From CAZUZD01 sp964624465 (GTDB lineage: Bacteria; Planctomycetota; Planctomycetia; Isosphaerales; Isosphaeraceae): 39,213 bases of DNA. The notes beneath the pieces are model-generated. The model had not been told where the DNA came from. It saw nothing but the letters and a program-made list of their open reading frames with translations, and ran no database searches. The position numbers and the translations under genes are program-made. The stretch is from assembly GCA_964624465.1 (NCBI GenBank), contig CAZUZD010000018.1:1-39213 (forward strand), written 5' to 3'. Shown here piece by piece: positions 1-6,953 of the stretch (the stretch's first letter is position 1; every line of letters starts with the position of its first letter).

Positions 1-190
1 GCCCGATCGGCACCGTCACATCGGCCGCGAAGCTCGCCAGCCGGAACCCTGGCGCGCGAGAGGCGCTCCCGCTCGACGCGGCCAGCGGCCACGCCGCCGC
101 CCCGGCCAGCTGGCCCAGGAACGTTCGGCGGTCGACCGAGGCCGCCACGGGCCCGGCCAGCACGGGCGATTCTCTGGGATCGCGGTTCAT
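1..190 (-). CDS. N-terminus of a Tat-exported protein (partial)
   Basis: The first 63 codons of a minus-strand gene are present; the rest lies beyond the left edge. The ATG is at 190-188. The N-terminus carries a twin-arginine motif (DRRTFLGQLAG, about residues 20-30) followed by an alanine-rich hydrophobic stretch, which suggests Tat export. After the likely cleavage site it reads FRLASFAADVTVPIG. A DVT-PIG start to the mature chain is common in planctomycete secreted proteins annotated as neutral/alkaline ceramidase-like or of unknown function, but too little is visible to assign a function. It starts 43 nt after the stop of the upstream ribosome-recycling-factor-like gene on the same strand and could be cotranscribed with it. 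Confidence 0.6.
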   Translation of the reverse strand, partial: MNRDPRESPVLAGPVAASVDRRTFLGQLAGAAAWPLAASSGSASRAPGFRLASFAADVTVPIG

Positions 191-233
191 CGGCACGGCT
201 CCCCGGGTCCGGGTTGCGGTTGACGTTCGCGGC

Positions 234-743
234 TCAGTTCCGGGCCACTCCCAGCTCGACGAGCTTCGCCTTGACCAGGGCCTCGATCTCGGCGACGGCC
301 GCGTCGGTCGCCTCCTGCACCCCACGCTGGGAGCCCCGGCCGGTGCGGTCGATGTGCTTGCGGGCGTCCTGGCGCACCATGCGGATCGCGATCTTCGCCT
401 GCTCGCCGAGGTGACGCACGTGCCGCCCCAGCTCCTCGCGCTGCTCGCCGCTGACCGGCGGCACCGCGACCGCCACGGTCCGGGGGTCCAGGGCGAAGGC
501 GTTGAGTTTTGCCTCCCCCAGCGCCCGCACGATGGCCGGCCCGTGCGCCGGGTCAAACGGCCGGACCACGATCCGGTCCCCCTGCCCCGCTACCGCCGCC
601 AGCTTCCCGATCGGCACCCCCTGGCCGTTGACGCTCACGCGGAACGTCTCCACGAACCCCACGCTCAGCGTCCCCGCCCGGATCCCCTGCAGCTGCTCCG
701 CGAGCACCCGCACCGACTTCCCCATCGGCCCGCCGCCCGCCAT
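234..743 (-). CDS. Ribosome recycling factor family protein (divergent paralog)
   Basis: The predicted 169-residue protein aligns over its length with ribosome recycling factor (frr product, usually about 185 aa), which splits post-termination ribosomes together with EF-G. Recognisable blocks are LQGIRAGTLS (residues 18-27), the beta-domain PIGKLAAVAG, IVVRPFDP, the VAVPPVSGEQREEL segment (92-105), and AIRMVRQDAR (119-128), which keeps the Arg positions of the family RNVRRDAN motif (R121, R124). It differs from a standard RRF: helix 1 is shortened and the segment after RQDAR lacks about eight residues. The start at 743 was chosen because GGAGG lies 7-8 nt upstream; the frame stays open to 845. 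There is no rpsB, tsf or pyrH nearby, the usual frr setting, so this is probably a second copy. It follows pglE after 178 nt on the same strand. Its link to EPS synthesis is unknown. Confidence 0.8.
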   Translation of the reverse strand: MAGGGPMGKSVRVLAEQLQGIRAGTLSVGFVETFRVSVNGQGVPIGKLAAVAGQGDRIVVRPFDPAHGPAIVRALGEAKLNAFALDPRTVAVAVPPVSGEQREELGRHVRHLGEQAKIAIRMVRQDARKHIDRTGRGSQRGVQEATDAAVAEIEALVKAKLVELGVARN

Positions 744-921
744 CGGTGCCCCTCCACGATCCGCATCCCCGGCGAGCATGACGGCCGCATCCCATCCGCC
801 GACCGCCACCCGCCGACACTCCGGCCCCGGCCATGATCCCGGCAAGGCCCGACCCGACCGAGGTCTTGCCCCCTGGCCGGACCCGGCCGAGCGTTCCCCC
901 TCCGCAGGGTGGGTCCAGGCC

Positions 922-2058
922 TTACCGCCCCCCTCGGGCGTGGACGGCGCGCACGACGGCGACGACGCGGTCCAGGTCGGCCTCGGTCAGGCCCGAGCCG
1001 CTGGGCAGGCAGAGCCCGTCGGCGAAGAGCGCCTCGGCCACCGCCCCGCCCCGGGTCCGACACCCCGCGAAGGCCGGCTGCAGGTGCATCGGCTTCCAGA
1101 GCGGCCGCGACTCGATGTCCTCGGCCTCCAGGGCCAGGCGGATGTCCTCGCGGGTGGCGCCGAACTGGCCGGGATCGACCGTGATGCAGCTCAGCCAGTA
1201 GTTCGGCGAGCCGTACGCCGCGATCGGCATCATCCGCACCCCCGGCAGCTCGCCCAGCCGCTCGGAGTACCGCTCGAAATTCCCACGCCTGGCAGTGATC
1301 CGCTGGTCCAGGGTCGCCAGCTGAGCCCGCCCCACGGCCGCCAGCAGGTTGCTCATCCGGTAGTTGTAGCCCACCACCTGATGCTCGTAGTGCGGCGCCG
1401 GCTCGCGAGCCTGGGTCGCCAGGAACCGCGCCCGGTTGATGAGCTCGGCATCGTCGGAGACCAGCATCCCGCCGCCCGAGGTCGTGATGATCTTGTTGCC
1501 GTTGAACGAGAAGGCCGCGCACCGACCCCGCGCGCCCGACGGCCGCCCCCGGTACGTCGCCCCCAGCGACTCGGCCGCGTCGGCCACCACCGGGACCCCG
1601 TACCGATCGCAGGCCGCCAGGATCGGATCGTAGTCGGCCGACTGCCCGTACAGGTCCACGACCACGACCGCCTTCGGCAGCCGTCCCCGGGCCGCACACG
1701 CGGCCAGCTCGGCCTCCACCAGCGCCGGATCGAGGTTCCAGCCGCTGGCCTCGCTGTCGAGGAACACCGGCCGCGCCCCCAGATACGTGATCGGCGCCGC
1801 GCTGGCGATGAACGTCAGGCTCGAGCAGAGCACCTCATCGCCCGGCCCGACCCCCAGGATCTGCAGCGCCAGGTGGATCGCCGCCGTCCCCGACGCCACC
1901 GCCACCGCATGTTTCACCCCCGCCCGCGCCGCCACCTCCCGCTCGAACGCATCCACATGCGGCCCCAGCGGCGCGATCCAGTTGGACGCGATCGCGTCAC
2001 TGACCAGCTCATTCTCGGCCCCACCCAGGTGCGGCGGCGACAGGTACAGGCGTGCCAT
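922..2058 (-). CDS. pglE: PglE-type aminotransferase (DegT/DnrJ/EryC1/StrS family)
   Basis: A 378-residue PLP-dependent sugar aminotransferase of normal length. The PLP-binding lysine is K189 in FSFNGNKIITTSGGG. The aspartate that contacts the pyridine nitrogen is in VVADAAESLGA (D160), and VASGTAAIHLAL (54-65) binds phosphate. In bacillosamine synthesis PglE transfers an amino group from glutamate to C4 of the UDP-4-keto-6-deoxy-GlcNAc made by PglF. The gene starts 2 nt after the pglC stop, and pglC overlaps pglD, so D-C-E form one translationally coupled unit. A perosamine-synthase-like specificity (GDP-linked substrate) is possible from the family alone. The adjoining PglD-like acetyltransferase and PglC-like transferase favour bacillosamine or a close UDP-2,4-diamino sugar. 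Confidence 0.85.
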   Translation of the reverse strand: MARLYLSPPHLGGAENELVSDAIASNWIAPLGPHVDAFEREVAARAGVKHAVAVASGTAAIHLALQILGVGPGDEVLCSSLTFIASAAPITYLGARPVFLDSEASGWNLDPALVEAELAACAARGRLPKAVVVVDLYGQSADYDPILAACDRYGVPVVADAAESLGATYRGRPSGARGRCAAFSFNGNKIITTSGGGMLVSDDAELINRARFLATQAREPAPHYEHQVVGYNYRMSNLLAAVGRAQLATLDQRITARRGNFERYSERLGELPGVRMMPIAAYGSPNYWLSCITVDPGQFGATREDIRLALEAEDIESRPLWKPMHLQPAFAGCRTRGGAVAEALFADGLCLPSGSGLTEADLDRVVAVVRAVHARGGR

Positions 2059-2060
2059 AC

Positions 2061-2771
2061 TCAGCTTGTTCCGTCTGTTGAGGTCAGTCGATCCCCCGGC
2101 TCGGGAAGCGAGCCGGCCCCGCGCGGGGAAGACGCCTGGATCAGGCCTGGGGAATTCCCGGTGAACTCCGGCATGGTCGCGTGCCCGGCGGAGCTGATCC
2201 CCTCGCGGAGCAGCACCGTGCGCAAGGTGAGCAGCAGGATCTTGAGGTCGAGTCCGAGACTCACATGATCAACGTACCAGACATCGCGCTCCAGCCGCTC
2301 GTCCCAGTCGATGGCATTGCGGCCGCTGACCTGGGCCCAGCCGGTCAGGCCGGGGCGGACCTCATGGCGGCGGGCCTGGCGCGGTGAGTAGCGGGGCAAG
2401 TACTGCATCAGCAAGGGCCGGGGGCCGACCAGGCTCATCTCCCCGCGAACCACGTTCAGGAGTTCGGGCAGTTCGTCCAGGCTGCTGCTGCGCAGGAACC
2501 GACCGAGCGGAGTGAGCCGCTCGGCATCGGGGAGCAGCAGACCGTCGGGACCCCGGCAATCCGTCATGGTGCGGAACTTGGTCAGCCGGAACGGCCGTCC
2601 GCCCAGTCCCGGGCGTTCCTGACGGAAGAAGACCGGCGTGCCGAGCCGCCAGCCGACCAGGGCCGCCGTGACCAGCAGCACCGGCCCGAGCAGGATCAGC
2701 AGCACCCCGCCCGCGATCAGGTCAAACAGTCGCTTCCCGAACCGTCGATACACAGCACCGTCCCCCGTCAC
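2061..2771 (-). CDS. pglC: PglC-like initiating sugar-phosphate transferase
   Basis: A 236-residue monotopic phosphoglycosyl transferase. It transfers a sugar phosphate from a UDP-sugar to undecaprenyl phosphate at the inner leaflet of the cytoplasmic membrane and so starts the repeat unit. Residues 13-37 form the single re-entrant membrane helix. The catalytic Asp-Glu pair is D99-E100 in SSSLDELPELLNV, followed by the family signature EMSLVGPRPLL and later VRPGLTGWAQVSGRN. The start is GTG at 2771, sharing GTGA with the pglD stop (4-nt overlap). The last ~40 residues, after the conserved core, are low-complexity and match nothing I know. PglD and PglE neighbours suggest diNAcBac-1-phosphate as donor moiety; another HexNAc is the alternative. 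Confidence 0.87.
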   Translation of the reverse strand: MTGDGAVYRRFGKRLFDLIAGGVLLILLGPVLLVTAALVGWRLGTPVFFRQERPGLGGRPFRLTKFRTMTDCRGPDGLLLPDAERLTPLGRFLRSSSLDELPELLNVVRGEMSLVGPRPLLMQYLPRYSPRQARRHEVRPGLTGWAQVSGRNAIDWDERLERDVWYVDHVSLGLDLKILLLTLRTVLLREGISSAGHATMPEFTGNSPGLIQASSPRGAGSLPEPGDRLTSTDGTS

Positions 2772-3418
2772 TCACCCGTCCACGAGAGTTTCCCGGCACG
2801 GGGGCTCAGCCGCCGGCCCTCGGGCACATCGCGATAGACCGCGAAGCCGACCGGGACGACCGCGTCGGCACCCACAGCCACCCCCCGCAGGATCGAGCAC
2901 CCGATCCCGAGCAGTGCCCGGTCACCCACCCGGACATCGCCGCCGAGCGTCGCCCCCGGGGCGAGATGAGCCACCCGGCCGACCACGCAGTCATGGTCCA
3001 CCGTCGCCTTGGTATTCACAATCGCCTGGTCACCCACAACGGCACGGGCCCCGACGACCGCCTGGGCCATGATGGCCACCCCGGTGCCGAGCCGGACTCC
3101 CAGCGCAACGTGGGCCGTGGGGTCGATGGCGTTGACGAACCGGAAGCCGGCGGCCGCGAATTCCGACGCCAGCCGCTCGCGAACGGCATTGTCACCGATG
3201 GCGAGGAAGAGGCCCACCCGCGCCGGGTCGAATCGAGCCAGAATCTCGGACTGGACCGCGATCACCCGGTAGCCGCCCACGACCTCGGCCCCCAGCCGCG
3301 CGGGGTCGGCGTCGGCCAGCCCGAGGAGCTGGACCGAGGGGTCGCGGTGCAGGATGTCCACGATGACCGAGCCGTGGCCCCCGCCGCCCACCACCAGAAC
3401 TTCCGAGGCTTGCATCAT
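2768..3418 (-). CDS. pglD: PglD-like sugar O/N-acetyltransferase
   Basis: A 216-residue protein with the two-part PglD/NeuD layout. An N-terminal Rossmann-like substrate domain begins LVVGGGGHGSVIVDI (residues 8-22). A C-terminal left-handed beta-helix of hexapeptide repeats follows (about 100-195), with the catalytic histidine in KATVDHDCVVG (H142) and a second histidine in VAHLAPG (H151). It would acetylate C4-amino-UDP-sugar from PglE using acetyl-CoA, giving UDP-N,N'-diacetylbacillosamine in the cytoplasm. Two ATG codons stand side by side (3418 and 3415); the frame remains open further upstream, but that extension overlaps the preceding glycosyltransferase gene and looks non-coding. The stop overlaps the pglC GTG by 4 nt. 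Confidence 0.85.
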   Translation of the reverse strand: MMQASEVLVVGGGGHGSVIVDILHRDPSVQLLGLADADPARLGAEVVGGYRVIAVQSEILARFDPARVGLFLAIGDNAVRERLASEFAAAGFRFVNAIDPTAHVALGVRLGTGVAIMAQAVVGARAVVGDQAIVNTKATVDHDCVVGRVAHLAPGATLGGDVRVGDRALLGIGCSILRGVAVGADAVVPVGFAVYRDVPEGRRLSPRAGKLSWTGE

Positions 3419-3467
3419 GGTCGCCCGATCGCCCGTCTGGCCTTGCGGAACCGTCGATGCGCCCGGC

Positions 3468-4697
3468 TCAGCCCAGGCTCTCGAGCACCCGGAAGAACTC
3501 CAGGGCCTGGTCCCGGCGGTTGAAGTGCGTCGCCACGTAGTCGCGGGCCCGGGCCCCCATGGCCCGGCGCCGGTCCGGGTCCGCCGCCAGCCGATCGATC
3601 GCGTCGGACAGGGCCGGGGCATCGCCGGGCGGGACGTACAGCCCGCCGTCGGAATCCTCGATCACCTTGCGGATCACCCCGTCGATCCCGAGCACGGTGG
3701 GGCGGCCGGCGGCCATGTAGTCGAAGACCTTGTTGGGATAGGTCATGCTGAACATCTTGATGTTCATGAGCGTCGCCAGGCAGAGGTCCGCGGCGGCGAG
3801 CACCTCGGGCATCTGATCCTTGGGGATCGAGCCGGCGAACGTGACGTTGGGCAGCGCGAGCCGCTGGGCCTCGGCCTCGAGGTTGGCCTTCTCCTTGCCG
3901 TCGCCCACGAACAGGAAGTGGATCGTCTCGACCGACCGCAGCCGATCGGCGGCCGCCAGGACGGTCCGGAGATCGTTGGCCATGCCGTGGGCGCCGGCAT
4001 AGACCACCACGACCTTGTCCTGGAGCCCGAAGCGCTCGCGGATCGCGGTGCCCGTGGCGGGCGTCTGGAACATCTCCACATCGACGCCGTTGGGCACGAA
4101 CGCGATCTTCTCGGGGGCGATCCCCTTCTCCAGCAGGTAATCGCGGTAGGCCGGGGAGTTGACGATGATCCGATCGGCGGCGCGGTAGAGGAACCGTTCG
4201 AGCAGCCGGGCCGCCCGGATCACCAGCGGGTTGCGCAGGACCCCCATGTCGATGGCGAAATCGGGCCAGAGGTCGCGCACTTCCAGGAGGAAGGGCTTGC
4301 GCCTGAGCCGGGCGACCAGCCAGGCGGAGGGCGCCTGGAAGATCGGGGGTGTGGTGCCCATCACGATGTCGACGGGCCCGCTCCGCAGCCCGGCCCACAC
4401 CGAGGTCACGGCGAAGACCAGGAACGAGAGGATCCGCCAGCCGAAGCCCTTGTGGAGCACCGCCGGGGTCCGGGCCCGGATCACCGTGACCCCCTCGACG
4501 TCCTCCCGGGAGTAGAGGAGCCCCTTCGCGGTCGCGCCGCCGGAGGTCACGCTCTGGTTGGTCAGGTAACTGACCAGGCTGGTCACGACCTTGAGCTTGA
4601 GGCCGCGGTCGGCGAGCTGCCGGGCCAGCTCGGAGTGCCGGGTGCCCCCCGCCTCCTTGCTCGAGACGAAGGCCTGGTGGATGAGCAGCAGGTTCAT
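3468..4697 (-). CDS. GT4 glycosyltransferase (WbuB-like)
   Basis: A 409-residue GT-B glycosyltransferase of family 4. The N-terminal domain begins MNLLLIHQAFVSSKEAGGTR and has FLLEVRDLWPDFA. The C-terminal donor domain has the VVYAGAHGMANDL and FVGDGKEK strands. The nucleotide-sugar-binding end reads NKVFDYMAAGRPTVLGIDG. This resembles WbuB-type transferases, which often act on the second sugar of O-antigen or EPS units; the sugar specificity cannot be read. The ATG at 4697 overlaps the stop of the heparinase-like gene by 4 nt (ATGA), which fixes the start, although the frame is open further upstream. No membrane anchor is obvious, so it probably acts peripherally on the cytoplasmic membrane. 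Confidence 0.87.
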   Translation of the reverse strand: MNLLLIHQAFVSSKEAGGTRHSELARQLADRGLKLKVVTSLVSYLTNQSVTSGGATAKGLLYSREDVEGVTVIRARTPAVLHKGFGWRILSFLVFAVTSVWAGLRSGPVDIVMGTTPPIFQAPSAWLVARLRRKPFLLEVRDLWPDFAIDMGVLRNPLVIRAARLLERFLYRAADRIIVNSPAYRDYLLEKGIAPEKIAFVPNGVDVEMFQTPATGTAIRERFGLQDKVVVVYAGAHGMANDLRTVLAAADRLRSVETIHFLFVGDGKEKANLEAEAQRLALPNVTFAGSIPKDQMPEVLAAADLCLATLMNIKMFSMTYPNKVFDYMAAGRPTVLGIDGVIRKVIEDSDGGLYVPPGDAPALSDAIDRLAADPDRRRAMGARARDYVATHFNRRDQALEFFRVLESLG

Positions 4698-6889
4698 GGG
4701 ATCAGGTGCAGCGATTCGACGGATCGCCCCTCCAGTGTGATGGCGGTCGCGAGCGGCTCGCCCACACCGCTGCCCAGGGTGATGGTCGCGGCCTGGTCGG
4801 CCCAGGAGAGGTGAACGGCGTCCGGGCCGGTCTCGGCGACGAACCCCGCCGGGCCGAAGACCGTCCCGAACCGCACGATCGACTCGCCGCGACCGCGGAG
4901 CGACAGCGCCAGGGCCGGAGCCAGGGTCAGATAATTCGGCGACCGCCAGCCCTCGGGCGTGCCGTCCCCGGCCCGGACGCATGCGGGTTCGACCGACCCG
5001 GGATCCAGCCGGGTCGCCAGGACCCGATAGTCCCCCGCCGCCGGCCTGAGGATCACCTCGGCCCCCTGGTCGAGCGGTTGAAAGTCGCGGTCGGTGTCTG
5101 CCAGCAGCCAGTGCAGCCGGGCCTGGATCGGCCCGCGGCCCTCGATCGCGTCGAGCACGACCCAGTGCTCCTGGCCCAGCCGGACGATCGCCCGACGGTG
5201 CCGGGCCGCGGACGCCAGGCGCCGATAGCCGTGGTGTTCCCCTTCCCAGTACGCGAGGCCGCCCGCGGGCGAGTCGGCCCGCCGGTTCACGCGGCCGGTC
5301 GCCCACGGCAGCCAGAGAAACCGGCCGGCCCGCTCCATCTGGTCCACGCCGTCGACCTCGACGGTGTTGTGGGACCTCGTCCGCGAGAAGCAATTGTCCC
5401 AGACCCCCCCGGCGTTGTAGCTGAAGGTCCCCGGGTCGAGAGCAATATTCTGGCCCCGCCACCACAGGTCCACGTGCAGGAGATCCGCCTGGCCGGGCCG
5501 ATGCCGGAACCGCTCGACACAGCGGACGAAGGCCATCCCCGTGCTCGAGCGCAGGGTGAAGTACCCGCCTGGCTCCGCCCGCAGCTCCCGGACCGGCGGC
5601 GTGCGGACGCTGGCCGACGGGGCGTCGGCCCCGAACAGCCAGAACAGGTCCTCGTCCCAGGGGCCGGCCTCGAAGTGCCGGACCCCCTCGGTCAGGTAGC
5701 CGATGGACTGCAAGACCGGGCGGGCGTCGGCGTGGTCGCAGTTGCTGAGCGGCAGGACCAGGGCCCCGTCGTCATGGCCGTAGTGCGGCGTGCCGCCGCT
5801 GGCTGGATCGTGGAGTTGCGAGAGCCAGGCGCCGGCCCGCCGCAGTCGATCCATCAGTGCGGCGCTCAGGGGGGTCTCATTCACCGCGCCGAGCCGGACC
5901 GACCAGATCAGGTCGTGCAGCATCACCCGATGGTAATTCACCGAGTGCTGCGAGAAGGAGCCATCCTCGGCGATCAGCTCACGGCTCTGCGATTCCAGCA
6001 CCTCCCGGCCGAGCCGGCGCCAGCGCCCGGCGCGCCGGAACTCGGGGAAGAGCAGGCCGATCGTCCAGAGCCCGGCCCCCTCGCTGATCCCATGGTTGTT
6101 CTTCTGGCTGAGCGCATAGCCCAGCGTCGCCTCGATCCGCGTCCCGGAGACGGCGATCATCTCGGCCAGGGCGCTCAACCGCTCCGGCGTGGTGGCGTCC
6201 GCCTCCAGGAATCCGTACAGGGCGAAACACCAGGCGAGCACCCGGAGGCTGACCTCCTGGCCACACTTCCAGTTGGGCCCCTGGTTGGGTGGGTTCCGCA
6301 GCCGCCAGTCTTCGAGCAGCCGCCAGAATTGCTCGGCGTACCGCTCCTCCCCGGTCCGCCAGTAGCTGCGCACCAGCGTGAAGGCGAAGCCGAAGCGACT
6401 GAGCTCCCAGACCGTCTTGATATCGCCATGCGCGAAATCGCCGATCCGCGACCAGTGCACCTGATCCGGGAGGTCGCGCCCCGTCAGGAAATTGCGGTGC
6501 CAGGCCGGCGGGAACCCGAGCGGCAAGGGGTCCAGGCCGAAGAGCCGGAACTCGCCACCGGCGATCGCATCGGCGGCCGCGAGCGGCCCGGCGCCGGCCA
6601 GGTCCCAGGCCGCAAACCTCGCCGCGCCCGCCGCGCGATCCCCGGGCGAAACCAGGAACTTCGGGGCCCCCGAGCGTCGGTACTGCGCGTAGGCCGCCGG
6701 GGCCCCGAGTTCGGGCGCGCGCAGTGTCCCGGCGAGCGGGTGATCCTGCCACGGACCGGGGGGGAGCCGAAACCGGGCCCAGCCGGCCTTCTTCTTGAGG
6801 CCGTGGACCGCCCGGCCGGCCAGCCAGAGAGGCCCCAGGGTCGTGGTCAGCCGCGTCGCCACGGTCAGCTTGCCGAGCAGACGCTTCAT
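4694..6889 (-). CDS. Heparinase II/III-like (alginate-lyase fold) protein
   Basis: A 731-residue protein of the heparinase II/III family. The first ~440 residues form the helical toroid region with motifs expected near the active site: QKNNHGISEGAG (N264, N265, H266) and SVNYHRVMLHDL (Y319, H320). The C-terminal beta-sandwich (about 460-650) contains ADLLHVDLWWRGQNIALDPG and RSHNTVEVDG, both signatures of the family. Members are polysaccharide lyases acting on uronate-containing chains, or unassigned proteins encoded in EPS clusters. No signal peptide is visible; the start MKRLLGKLTVATRLTTTLG is basic and only mildly hydrophobic, so the cell location is uncertain. It lies between a bi-domain oxidoreductase (64 nt away) and a GT4 gene (4-nt overlap), so it is part of the assembly operon. 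It may trim or edit the polymer. Confidence 0.82.
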   Translation of the reverse strand: MKRLLGKLTVATRLTTTLGPLWLAGRAVHGLKKKAGWARFRLPPGPWQDHPLAGTLRAPELGAPAAYAQYRRSGAPKFLVSPGDRAAGAARFAAWDLAGAGPLAAADAIAGGEFRLFGLDPLPLGFPPAWHRNFLTGRDLPDQVHWSRIGDFAHGDIKTVWELSRFGFAFTLVRSYWRTGEERYAEQFWRLLEDWRLRNPPNQGPNWKCGQEVSLRVLAWCFALYGFLEADATTPERLSALAEMIAVSGTRIEATLGYALSQKNNHGISEGAGLWTIGLLFPEFRRAGRWRRLGREVLESQSRELIAEDGSFSQHSVNYHRVMLHDLIWSVRLGAVNETPLSAALMDRLRRAGAWLSQLHDPASGGTPHYGHDDGALVLPLSNCDHADARPVLQSIGYLTEGVRHFEAGPWDEDLFWLFGADAPSASVRTPPVRELRAEPGGYFTLRSSTGMAFVRCVERFRHRPGQADLLHVDLWWRGQNIALDPGTFSYNAGGVWDNCFSRTRSHNTVEVDGVDQMERAGRFLWLPWATGRVNRRADSPAGGLAYWEGEHHGYRRLASAARHRRAIVRLGQEHWVVLDAIEGRGPIQARLHWLLADTDRDFQPLDQGAEVILRPAAGDYRVLATRLDPGSVEPACVRAGDGTPEGWRSPNYLTLAPALALSLRGRGESIVRFGTVFGPAGFVAETGPDAVHLSWADQAATITLGSGVGEPLATAITLEGRSVESLHLIP

Positions 6890-6953
6890 GGGTTCGGGGC
6901 CCCGGAGAGATCGCGACCAGCGGCTCCGAGATCCAGGGGGTCGCCGCCCCCGA

